From: Bicyclus anynana
Taxonomy: Eukaryota > Arthropoda > Insecta > Lepidoptera > Nymphalidae
Assembly: GCF_947172395.1 (NCBI RefSeq)
Contig: NC_069087.1
Coordinates: 9,567,107 to 9,631,106 of the forward strand
Direction of reading: 5' to 3'
DNA: 64,000 nucleotides
The notes beneath the pieces were generated by a model. It had not been told where the DNA came from and ran no database searches. It worked only from the letters and a program-made list of their open reading frames with translations. Shown in pieces: positions 44,601 to 56,000 of the stretch; within the stretch, counting starts at the first letter, position 1, and each line of letters begins with the position of its first letter. A program made the translations under genes and the position numbers.

Positions 44601-44975
44601 GGTAGGAACACTGCAAACGGGCAAAATTTGGAGGGTAATCTCGTAAGTGGATCAAGCTTCGGCTGAAACCTAAATAATCGTTTTCTGCCCTTTGGGGGGA
44701 AAACGGTTATATTGTCTAGGTACTTGAGTAAAGATTGTTTTTTTTGTATGGTCTGCTCTGGTATTACTGAACCAATTTGAAATATTCTTTCACTGTTGGG
44801 ATTCTACAACAAGAACAATGGTTTAATTACAATCAATAGTTTAATTTTAGCAAGAGCTCATAGTTCTTTGGTTATCTATTTTGCAGAAGACTGTGATATT
44901 GAAGAAGTAGTGAGCAGCAGTGAAGATGAAGCAGCAGAAGTTAATTGTGGCACCCCAAAGAGGAGAAAGAAGTGA
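38665..44975 (+). CDS. Small acidic protein with basic tail, two exons split by a DIRS element
   Basis: Exon 1 is 38665-38830 and exon 2 is 44887-44975. They join in phase through GTAAGT and TTGCAG to 84 residues. The N-terminal two thirds (MFKIKLDIFENDQIIDTVEN and EAFRQTVNDKLTQKVNG) looks like a small folded region. Exon 2 is strongly acidic (EEVVSSSEDEAAE) and ends in a basic run PKRRKK, a possible nuclear signal. Size, central helix-like segment, acidic stretch and KRRK-type tail recall the GON7 subunit of the KEOPS tRNA-modification complex, but the resemblance is only architectural and weak. Without the DIRS insertion the intron would be about 0.4 kb. The intron-spanning model needs RNA evidence. 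Confidence 0.6.
39095..39243 (+). repeat. DIRS left inverted terminal repeat
   Basis: 149 bases reverse-complementary to 44510-44658, from AGCTTGATCCACTTACGAG to TGTCAATGTCAATCAGTAC. Confidence 0.9.
39360..39660 (+). repeat. Tandem copies of a GCGAATGCCCGCTCT unit inside DIRS
   Basis: Three spaced copies begin at about 39372, 39527 and 39604, reading GCGAATRCCCGCTCT, then GGACGGYAGACT, then GCT. The last two are about 77 bases apart and include TACTGAATGA. The function is unknown. They lie 5' of the low-complexity frame. Confidence 0.65.
39530..40153 (+). CDS. DIRS internal low-complexity frame (gag position)
   Basis: A 207-residue open frame. After an arginine-rich stretch it becomes a repetition of Thr-Ser-Ala-Glu and Ala-Gln-Thr-Ser-Ala units encoded by ACGTCGGCTGAG-type 12-mers (about 39690-40010). 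The Arg-rich part appears to be the same repeat read in another frame, with an extra base near 39765. It occupies the position of a gag gene in DIRS elements but has no recognisable gag domain, so it may be only a translated minisatellite. Confidence 0.35.
   Translation: MPALRTADLLCRSILNESFSLFHLSECPLFGRQTRCIVLLNDEQMTSHLGRRLRRRLRRRLLRLRLRRRPRCRLRRRQAAQTSAETSAEMSAAQTSAETSAAQTSAETSAEMSAETSAAQTSADQTSAETSAAQTSAVTSAVQTSAETSAVQTSVAQTEAEVSFNGTSSEMSADVSFEMSADSLIETLSKISADASSGMLTNASPGI
41300..43260 (+). pseudogene. Decayed DIRS reverse transcriptase/RNase H region
   Basis: The catalytic box at about 42104-42135, the LMSTQ block after it, and the PEVDLFTS block at 42820-42855 appear in order on the plus strand, interrupted by frameshifts and stops. 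A tract after 42960 (VVALAYFHLQ, IGEKVYDIPLL) resembles the remaining RNase H/linker part. The tyrosine recombinase should follow but is too decayed for me to identify. Confidence 0.65.
44377..44480 (+). repeat. DIRS internal complementary region
   Basis: 44377-44415 is an exact reverse complement of 39075-39113. 44413-44480 is a reverse complement of the right terminus 44646-44713. The two parts overlap by AAT, matching the ATT at both element ends. Confidence 0.9.
44510..44658 (-). repeat. DIRS right inverted terminal repeat
   Basis: 149 bases reverse-complementary to 39095-39243, including GTCAAGCGACATGCCGGCGG. Confidence 0.9.
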
Positions 44976-45344
44976 AAAGGTTATTATAATACATTATATA
45001 CTAAGAGCTGTTTTTACCACCCAAAGTGTCAAATTTTGACAAGATTTGCCTTTGTCATTTTGGTATAAATTAAGAAAAAGACAAAGCTTATGTTTTTGTG
45101 CTTATCAGAAAGTTTTCAAAGCGGCTCTAATTTTTTAAATGGTTTATTACTGAATCATTAAATGTTTGTTGAATATCTTGTCAAAATATTTTTCACACTC
45201 TTACACTAAGAAAAGCAATCTTTGTCATGAAACATACTTTTAGGCATTCATAAAGAGATTCTGCCTTTTTTTGAAATCAAATCATAAATTTCTCTTAGAA
45301 GATTGATGAGAGACTATAATAGCAAGTACCTATCTATATATCAT

Positions 45345-45600
45345 CATCACCTTACCCTTATCCCACTTAAGTGGGGTCAGAAAAATATGTCAAACTTTTC
45401 CATTTGTCTCTATTACTTGTCAACTAATCATCCACTTCTTTTACACACATGTCCTCTTTCACACAATCCAACCGTCTCTTCTTTGGCCTTCCTCTCCTCT
45501 TATGACCTTCCACTTGCACATTCAACATTTTACTAGTTATATGACTTTCTTCTCTACGCATTACATGTCCATACCAAGCTAACCTTCTACTCCTCAACTT
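45345..45600. repeat. Dispersed repeat beginning CATCATCACCTTACCCTTAT
   Basis: It continues CCCACTTAAGTGGGGTCAG, and later CTTTTACACACATGTCC and CTACGCATTACATGTCCATA. From memory this is a very frequent lepidopteran repeat, probably LINE-derived. The family is not firmly identified. Confidence 0.5.
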
Positions 45601-45603
45601 TTA

Positions 45604-45678
45604 TGACAGAGGGTAGGGATAGGGCAGTTGAAAGTTAACATCAAATAGCACGGCGACGAAGTTGTGGGCGTCCGCTAG
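45604..45678 (+). mobile_element. Helitron-like 3' end fragment
   Basis: A short GGGTAGGGATAGGG tract is followed by the terminal sequence GACGAAGTTGTGGGCGTCCG and CTAG (45675-45678) before T. Confidence 0.65.
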
Positions 45679-47035
45679 TATTAAATAACCAATATTATTT
45701 TACAGGGTATTTGTTGAAATTAATTAATAAAATGCATAACTTTGTTTACTTGTGTATTTTCTTTTAAATATTGTATCACATTTATTTTTATTCACAACAA
45801 ATTCTATAACTACTCCCTATACTTAGCTCATAACACTCTTAAGAAAATTACTGGGAGTTTCAGCCGTCTATAGTAAGTAGTTATAAGTATGAGTACTACT
45901 CACAATGGTTTAAACACTAAAAATATTATTTACATTACATAGAAGTATTTCATACAATTCACATTTAAATCTTGGACTAATAGAGTTTAACTCTACAATA
46001 AAACTATTTTAATTAGCCCTTTATTAAATTTATATTATGCTGGTGTACTCTGTAGTACTTACTGGTTTTAATGTGTTTAGGGTTACTGATACCATTTGTG
46101 TAATATTCTAACAATGTTAGAAAAAAGGAATAATTATAATATTTTTTTATAAAACAAGATAAATTTACTCGTATTTGGAATGTGTTAGATCACAGTAGCA
46201 GGTATAAAGACAAAGGGACAATATATTATGTAATTATTAAAAGTATAATCTAATGGAATGTTTACAAAGTACTATAGATATAAAATTTATCCTATAAATC
46301 TTTAAGATGCAAACTGTGTCATATTTTGCCAAAGGTAGTTCAGGGCATTGGCATTGGTAACAATTAAATATATTATTCAGTTATTTATATAAGAAAAATA
46401 ATAAAATCAATGAACTTTCATGTGTTGTATTTCTTAATGAGTCCATGCCTTGCATAGCTATTGAACCTTAAAAAATGTTATTTTTTTACCTGTCTAACCT
46501 GCTTAACCATCATGCTTGCTTGGCCTGCTTAATCAACATAGATACTGAGCATTTGTTTGTTTATTGATGTTTTGCTAACCATTTGTAACCCAATTAAATT
46601 TTAATCTACTCGTATCAATAAAACCCACATATTAACCAATTTTGACATTAAAATTTTTAGTAAAACAAAAGATTGTAATACACATAGGACTGATTAATCT
46701 GTATGATAAATAATATATACTTAGCCACTCATTTAACCTACTGCAATCAACAGATCTGTTTGAAGTCCACTGAAGTACCTATTTACCGTCAGTTGAAGTG
46801 CTATAAACTATGTCACTGTTACAAGAGCACATATTTTAAATCATACTTTGAGGTCGAGAACAGGCTCATGAGTGAATTCAAGATAATTTATATAAAATGA
46901 TCATCGCTTGTCTTGTTTGAGTTTGTTATCATTGTATAATTATCATTGTTCTAGATGACACTCTATGTTTCAATAGGTACAAGAGACCTTAACTATATTG
47001 ATACTTATTTAAGATGTAAGTATTTAAATCGAAGA

Positions 47036-50000
47036 CTAGGTGATCGTCACTTTATCGTCGGGCGGTTCAGATTCTGAGCAGCATAAATCACAATCAGCAA
47101 TTCCACAGTCGCACAACGACGTTGGTCGTATTGAATTACGTAATTTCTGAAACAAAACAAAAAACATAATGTTTAAACGGAAAAGGGTTTGTTATTAAAG
47201 ATTTATAACATATTCATAATTAGGTAACATGTACAGTCATTATATCAGCTGTATCATAAAATTGGCAGACTTCTCACACGCAGAGAATGAAAAAAATTCT
47301 CTGGTGTGCAGGTTTCTTCACAATGTTTTTCCTTCACCGTTTGAAACACGTAATATTTAATTTCTTAAAAACACACAACAGAAAAGTTTGAGGTGAAAGC
47401 CCCGGACCGGATTCGAACCCACACCTTCCGGAATCGGAGGCAGAGGTCATACCCACTATTATATGTATATAGGCTATTATGGCTCTATATCTATAATATA
47501 TATAAAAGAAAGCCGTGTTAGTTACTCCACTTACAACTCAAGAACGGCTGAACCGATTTAGCTGAAAATTGGCAGGAAGATAGTTTAGAGCCAGGAGAAG
47601 GACAAGTCCAGGGAAGTCGGGTTTTCGCTCCTGACGCTATAACTCCAGAACGCACGAACTGATTTCCACGGTTTTGCAATCGTTGAAAAGGTCTCGGGCT
47701 CCGTGAGGTTTATAGCAAAGAAAATTCAGGAAAAATTTCAACGTAGGGTAGGGGTAGGGTAGGGTAGAGGTAGTTGAAAGTTTACATCGAGTTTCACGCG
47801 GACGAAGTCGCGGGCGTCCGCTAGTTATAATATAATATTTTTAATTATAACAAATATGATGATAATATTATATATGTTTTTTGTAGAGGTTCAACTGTTT
47901 TGTATTGTGACGTGCATAGCGAATTTCAATTGATTAAAAACATCTGACTGCCTATGCTTACGCGATTGTCATTTCGAATTTAAAATTTTGGTGTCACTGT
48001 ATTAAGTCTATTGTAGAGTTTAAAACCATAGTACATTAAAACCTTACTTCGTTCGGTTTATACACTACACTCCAGTTTTAACTTTAACTCAAAAACGTAG
48101 GTTGAATGAGCTATGAATTCTAAATATGTGTGTGTATGAATTCTGAATATTCCTAATAATTTGTATTATACATTTCTAATCTATACTTATAAAACTTTAT
48201 AGAGGTAAAATATGGAGGGGTAATCTCCAATTTTAAAATTATTTTACCAATAGAAAGCCACATTATTTGCGAGTGTCTTAAGCTGTATTTTGTCACTATT
48301 ATCACGGGAACGGGAGCTACGTGGGTGAAACTGTGAACGTCTGCTAGTAAATAATAAATAATAATTAAGATTGATGTCGATAAATAGTCACTTACCTCTC
48401 TTAAACTAGTTCCAGGCGATCTGACTATGGCTACGATAGCAAACACTGGTATGCATAGTAGGGACACGCTTGCGATGGTCCAGCCAAGCACTTGCGCCCA
48501 CGCGGGGTACTGGTATTGCCGGTAACTGGGCGGCATGTAGTCCACCAAGCTGACCACCCAAAGCGCCAGCAGAAGAGCCGGGGCTGCTATTAGCCAGCAA
48601 AATCGAAAATACAACGAAGGACATTGGCCTGAAAAAAAATCATCGCAGTTTTTTTTAACAAAAATAAGTGAAGGACCATATTTTTTATATCCATACAACA
48701 TTACTTGGATAAATGTTTGATTTAAAGGAATATATTACGTATAGTCTGAATTGGCCTTTGACGGTCTTTCTGGCACGTGAAAGTGGTTCTGGGTTCGATT
48801 CCCAAACAGTAGTATTTATTAGATCTAAATTGTCTGAAGTCTGTAGCGTTATTGCCATTCAAATATTAAGTCAAAACATCGTTTTTCATCGTATTTTTGT
48901 TTTTTGCAATCATCTAACGTTGTGTTCTCAAGGAAATAACATACTCGTACTTATTACGTAAAGTTAGTCATTTTACGTAAAGTGGCATTAGTATAGTAGT
49001 AGTAGTAGCAAGTAGTAACGTTATGTTTAACGAAAACACGTCATTTACGTAATTTCGTTCAAATAATCATGTCAGATGATAAGACGAAAATACGAGTATA
49101 AACGAAAATACGATAAAAACCGATATAGTGACTTATTATTTGAATGATACACCGATCTATATAATAACCCTACGGATCTGGTGGTAGGCTACGGCTGTGG
49201 CTAGACACGAGTATACTTACTTGGTTGCATACATTGGGTTCGTTGGCTATACGTATATGCCTATTTGAAATAATATTTTTATTACTGTCTGGTAGCTAGC
49301 CGACTGTATCCGTTTCCGCCGGTTTTTTGTACAATGAATGTCGGCGGAAGTCGACAACAATGCAATTGTTTCAATCTAATTTAAAGTAACTTGCAAGAAA
49401 TGAGTCGTTTTTAAACCTATTTAATATTAATGTGTTACGAGTATCTGTCGTTCTATATGGTGTGAAGTATAGATAGTACCATGGTATTTGACAGGAACAG
49501 GCCTCTCACCTTAAACGAGAGGGAACTTTTAGCTTTAACCTACCACAATGCGGGTTGGTTTTATGTTAGACTATGTGACGATCACTATTCAGTTGTTAAA
49601 GATGTCTAATATTATGTTAATGGGAACCGATGACGGCTTAACGTGCTCTACGAGGTACGAGGACTTAGCTGCACCAGATTCCTAAATTCTGCTAATGTTA
49701 ATTTCATGGAAGAAAGAAAAAATATATTTATAGCTTAACCCAGAACTCGAACCCATAGCCTTAAGAGTGCAAAAACGCTACGCAATAAGAGACATAATGA
49801 CATTAATACTAGATATTCACCCTTAATAACACCTAACAATATTTATAATAATTATTCACAATAAAAATATTACATGCAACTTTAAATGAATAAATGAATG
49901 AATTAAATCAAGTTGTACCTACCCGTCATTTGTTTAATGTTTTTAGACAACCTGTCTACGCCATAGAACCATGCTATGGCGACCATTTCAAAGAAAGCTA

Positions 50001-53000
50001 GATATGTGATGGTAAGGGAGGCAGCGTAATAGTCCATTAGTTGGAATACATAAATGCCACTGTGTATTATGTGCGGTAACCCGAATATAAGTGATACGGC
50101 ACATACACACAGCACCAGTAATTCGTGATATACGAGTCGTTTGCGAATCATGTCAGGAAATCCATCTTGTATTGATGTCACTACCACTTCAACTATCGCG
50201 AACTGTAACAATGAAATAATAAGTTTCAGTCAATGATCATAAACTAAAAATCTTCTTAAATGAAAGTTTGACAGCTACTAAGGCCGTATACAAAAGGCTA
50301 TAATCGGCGCGTGCTGTATGAAGATTCCTAAGGTTGACCAAACGAGCGTAATTTTGTCGTCAGACGCGTAATTTCAACCCTGATCTCTGGTGCTCAAGCT
50401 TGTAAATTACATATAGTAATTTACAAGTTTTATATTTAAGGTGTAGAATAACTCCTAAAAATAAACTGTCGTTCAGTCTGTCTTTTTGTTACGTAAAACC
50501 ATTAAAATTTTTACAGTAAAAATTAATTTTATATGCTTTAATAACATTGGTTGCTCGGAGTACGATAAGCCAAATCAGTTGAATTATATGACCGGACTCG
50601 TTCCTTTAGTGAATATTATATTATCTTATTTGGCAATTTTATTAAAGTTTTATGTTTGGATGTTTGTAATTCTACATTTAATATAGGAGGAGTGCAACTG
50701 ACCTGACTATTTAATCCAAGACAGAGGAACATAAAAAAGAACAATACAGCCCAAAGCTGTGATGCTGGCATTTTTGCGATAGCCTGGGGATATACCACGA
50801 ATAGCAATCCAGGGCCTGGAAAAGAATACAATATTTTTCATATTACTGAATACATTTCTAGCATATGATATATATATTATTTTAGGTGATTGGAAGTCAA
50901 TATCTGTTACTTACTATCAGCGATGACGTCTTTGACGGATGTGTTTTGCTCAAAAGCTATGTTTCCAATAGTGGCAAAGGTGAATATGCCCACAATGAGA
51001 CTAGTAACCGCGTTGATTAGCGACACCGCCAGCGTGTCGTGGAGGAAGTTGTTGTCGAAACGATTGTAGGAGGCGAACATTATCATGGACCCAAACGCGA
51101 TCCCGATAGAATTGAAGATTTGCGAGGCAGCGTTCACCCATGGTCTTGATTGTTTCAGAAGCTCCCAGTCAGGTTTGAAGAAAAACTTTAAACCTTTATT
51201 AGCACCTTCCAATGTCAGTGATCGACCAAGGAATACTACAATCAGTAAGAACGGTAAAGTTGTAGTGATGTATCTAACTTTCGCTGAAGATTTAATACTT
51301 TTCCATAGTGCGAAGTAAACCAGCACCCAAGCACAAACTAAACAAGCTGCCAACTCCCACCGCATGCCACCAGGGAATTCTATACCGTCACTCATGCTTA
51401 AGACCTTTTTCCTGAAAGTATACGAATTCTAGATGAATATTTTGAACTATGTTAATATATATGCATATGACCAAAACAATGAAATCTAAGGTACTTTTAA
51501 TACGCACTAAAATAAATGGATACTTACTCAAAAAATTGTTCGGTGGGAGTCTGAGAGCCATTTGGTTTACTGATGTTAGTGTTATGGTTAGGAACCCAAC
51601 ACTGCGGTGTATTCCATCTATTCGAGCAGCTCGCCCATGGCACTTCTGATTTGAACGATGTGAAGAAGTAATAAATGGCCCAAGCGATAATGACTGCGTA
51701 GTACGTGGACATTATAAAGGAGATCGCCACGCTCGCTACACCAGCACCTGTAAATACAACATCTAAATTAAACAATTAATTCAATTGGGAATATAAACCT
51801 TATTCAAAAACTTTTCTACGAGTATTATTACATTTGTGTTTACAAGTGTTGTTTATTTTTTTGTTCCATTTTATATTACATCTAAATCGTGGAGCACTTG
51901 TAAGTTTGTAATAGTAAGTTCTTCCTGTATTGCCGTCTAGAAAAGACCTAGAGCGCGGAAGTAGCTACTGAAATCATTTTTAAAGTTTGTAATTCAGAAA
52001 GACTATTGGGCTTTCAATGTAGTAAGTGACTGGAAACGCGTTAGTATACAGTGACTTCATACAATAGCAATAAAATGCGTTACTTAACTACTAGCGGACG
52101 CCCACAATTTCGTCCGCCCTTAAAGCTTCTTAATCCGGCCCTGTCGCAAAATCCGTTTTTGGCTAAACTTGATTATAATATTTTTAGCAGACTCGGAAAT
52201 GGATTACAAAAATAAGTAAACCACTGTCAAACAAATTCACAATATTTGTCAGGACAACTTGATTAACAAATCAAACTGTAACCAAAATAAGAATGGCAGA
52301 CCCTTGAGCAGTCCCAGAGGCTTGTGACATGCAACCGATGTTTAAGGGATCCCTGCCAACATGCCAACACTCACCATTCACTGTTCTAGCTATTCTCCCC
52401 GCCTATCCCAAGTAAACGATAAAGAATTACATAACAAGAAATGTAAACGGCTCGAACGTCACGGGAATACTGAAGCCGACCGTACTTCGAGCACCTTATA
52501 TCGCCAGTCGTTCCCGCCCAATCGCTGCCGCTCTCTAACTCCCAACTCTTTACGGAGACAAGTCGCGCTACCTAGCGTCGGCACGAGCCAACAAGAGATC
52601 GAGCGACGTCATATCCGACTCAGACTACTATTTCCTACAATATATTCTTTTCCTGGCCCTGCAAAATTTTATCTTTGTGTGTCGAGAGGTTTTCGATATT
52701 GCGTAATTTCGCTTTTAAACTCGTAAATATAGATATAGATTTTGACCGATGCATGTCACTATTTTCATAATTTGTCTTTTAGATATATCTTGTACCTATC
52801 TACTCAATACTCATACTTACTTATTTGAATGTCGCTAATGCGGTGCCTGCTGATATCTGAATATTGATATGACCACAACTTAGGTAGATACTTCAAAGAA
52901 TAACAGTTGCCTGTCTAGATGTTAAATTCCTTTGTTTGACTGATAGATATCTATACGTAAGTTTACGCCGATTACAATCACCTATCACGACATTCATACG

Positions 53001-56000
53001 ATGCTTTAGCTGGCTTGTCACGCGTTAGCATCGGTATCGAACGTTGACAAATCGTGTTTATTGACCTTGTGTGCAGGTGCAACAGCTTTCAGATTTACAG
53101 AAGGTTCATTTAGCACCTATAAGTACCTACTTACTTAACGAATAAAAGTCATAGAGTGTTAATATTATTTAACAGACTGTTTAAAAGTCCCGTTATAAGG
53201 CCTGCGCCTGCCGCTCGCAAAGCCTCATTGGAGCAGTGTGGTGGACTCTCTTCATTCAGTAATACTAACAGTCTCTTTAAATAAACAACCGGGATCAATA
53301 TTTTAACGTGCTCTCGAAGCAGGAGTGTTCTAAGTAGGTGCTTAATCGTAATTTTTGGAAGCACATGAGCACAAGGAAGTACGAGAGTACCTACCTAGGT
53401 TTCTTTTTATGTTATCTAGTATTGTGTGTATATCTATAAAGCTAAAACATAATGCGTCATGGAATACGGCATTAGAGATATACCCACGCTATCTAGTATT
53501 ATATACCTATATTGTTAAAATAATCTGTGGACCGATAAAAGTAAATTATGAATAGTAGGTGCACACCATATAATAATATATGTATTATCAGTTCCTTTTC
53601 CGTATGACAAAATAATCTAAGATATGATATAAGATGATACGGTTTCCAAATGACACGAAGAGAATATTATCAAAACTATACAGAGCTCTACATTTAACGA
53701 TTTTACAGCAACGATTCACTTAAGTTTACAAAGTGCTCGTATACCATAGCGCAGGGTAGGCGAACCTTTATGCATCAACGTGCCATTTTTTCTAAAAAAT
53801 GTTTAATGGGGTCATTGGCGTGCCATCAAATAATTTTGACTTTCTGATTATTTGGAGAATAACAATAATAAATACTATCAAAACTCTTTATGAAATAAAG
53901 TAAACAAAAGAGGTACATTTTGGAATGTTTTTATTACACGCATAAATTAAATTATTGTAAAATTAGTGTGACTTCTGTTGCTGCAGGTTAGATGACAAAT
54001 AATTTATGTCAAATACCTACTTTACACATGTTTTATGATCCGCGACGTGCCCAAAATATTGTGTCGCGTGCCATCAATGGCACGCGTGCCATTGGTTCGC
54101 CTACCCTGCCATAGCGTATAAACTCGTACTGCATATAACATGGATTCAAAAACATGAATTACTAAGAAAATCATGGCCCGAGCAAAAGATGACTTAGAAA
54201 TCATCAAAAGTGAGAAATTAAAACACGTCATGAGACTAAATAAATAATAATACATAGATAACACCTACCTACATTTGTACCTACCTACAATTCGTACGCA
54301 AGAGATTTTGTTTTTCACAAATCCCGCGGGAACTATGTATGTATTTTTCGGTATAAAAAGTAGCATATACGAGTATGTTGCTCCATCTCAACCTCCTCTA
54401 TCTTCCAGTGAAAGTCGCATTAGGATCTGTTTAGTCGTTCCAGAGATTAGGACAGACAAATAGAAAACAGACAGACATACAGATAAAAATATTAAAAGGC
54501 TATATTACGATTACGAGTACATTAAAAAAGCTAAAGCACCTAAACAGACTCAGTTATTTTGAAATCACTTCAGACACTTCTTCAATTTTACTTCAATGAA
54601 TATTGATGATATACCTACATTGTGTATACTTTTAACATCATAATATATACTATTCTCCATCATCTGTTCTTATGCAGGCTTCAAATACTGCAGTATGTAA
54701 CAAATTGTTACCACGAGTATGCAAGGGTTCCACCAGTAACTGCGATAAGTACTTATATATTGCTGTTCATTGTGTTATGTATTTGCCGCCCTTGTACCGA
54801 ATAATTGTCGCCGTTGCGTAATGAAAGTTTACCTTTGAATAGCGGGCATATTTGTGAGAGCGCGCCGATGGGTCCATGAGCGGTGTATTGACCTATAGCC
54901 AGTTCCATGAAGAGCATAGGCACGCCGCATATTAGGAGTACTATGAAGTATGGTATCAAAAATGCACCTGAAAAAAGAACGTTAAAAAAGTTAATTACAG
55001 TATTCATTTGTTTTAAGCCTAGAATATATTTTATAGGCAGTTCCGTATACATGTAGGTATTAAGTAGGTATATATAAATTTAGTAAACATAGAATAAGAT
55101 ATTATTCTGTGTGAAATGTTTGTAACTTTTCTAAATGAAGAAATAGAAATTTGGAAAAGGAAAATACAATACATAAGGAAAAATCAGTTCAATTAATAAA
55201 ATAAATCTATTATAATAAATAAAAGATTTTTTTTATTCATTGAGCTGATTTTATTTATGTAGGTTTTCGTAAGAACACAAGTGTCATGGTTTGTTTTCTT
55301 TGTTTTCTGCTTTCATTAAGAATTTAGTAATATACTCGTAGTTTTATACCAAAAGATACCTTGCAATATTTTAAAATATATTTCGCTATTATTACAGATA
55401 TGTATGATGTATGCCTCATAATCTACTTGGATATTTACGCGCTGTGTTGAACGTTTATTAACGGTTTTATTGGTATATCTATCCATGTCCTTGATATCAA
55501 TAACTTGACCTTTAGGAATTGTCGTAATTAACCCAGTCGTTAGCTCGTGAAAGATTATTAGGTAGGTACCTACCTCGGATTCGCCCACATGAATTTCGGG
55601 CCATTAGGTACCTACGAGTACGATCTACTCTATCTTGTAAAATTGGTTTCATCCGCGCCTTCGACTACGTGGAACTGTGTCTGTGTGTGTATTATAGGTA
55701 GGTTTAGGGAAATTCAATGATTTAGTTCTTCTAAATATGTAAAAAATTAGTATTACCCTATATTAAGGTTCGTTTAATCTGAAAATAATCTACCCAGAGG
55801 AAATTATAACGTTAAGATTAAGTACTTGCAGAAGAAGTTACTTCAGTAACTGTGTTAAATTCAAATTGGTTGTATATTTCGTATTTCCTAATTATGTATA
55901 AAATAGTAAGTATTTTTCGATCATTTTAGATGTAGTTAACGGAACCCCCGATGTGCGAAACAGACTAGAACGTAGGAGGTTTTCTTAATAAATTTGATAA

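Larger units (their letters stand above)
39075..44713 (+). mobile_element. DIRS-type retroelement with ITRs and internal complementary region, 5.6 kb
   Basis: Structure is diagnostic. Inverted terminal repeats are 39095-39243 and 44510-44658, 149 bases each. An internal complementary region at 44377-44480 is made of the reverse complement of the left terminus (39075-39113) joined to the reverse complement of the right terminus (44646-44713), overlapping by AAT. Both element ends carry ATT. Coding remnants on the plus strand are TLLIDDILFNN (reverse transcriptase catalytic box, about 42104-42135), INYRKFNLMSTQ (about 42199-42240), and VMEKPEVDLFTS (42820-42855), a DIRS RNase H hallmark. Frames are broken, so the element is dead in coding terms though its termini are well preserved. 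Known DIRS elements integrate by a tyrosine recombinase and make no target duplication. Confidence 0.85.
44976..47035. other. Intergenic region between the small protein gene and ine
   Basis: It contains a dispersed repeat (45345-45600), a Helitron end (45604-45678) and otherwise AT-rich DNA. I see no further gene. Confidence 0.45.
51748..54832 (-). other. ine intron (51748-54832)
   Basis: A 3.1-kb intron with a Helitron end, a dispersed repeat and a hAT MITE listed separately. The rest is AT-rich with no recognised feature. Confidence 0.45.

Noticed and set aside
52361..52726. 121-codon plus-strand open frame
   Set aside because: It lies in a dispersed repeat, and the related copy at 1555-1910 does not keep the frame.
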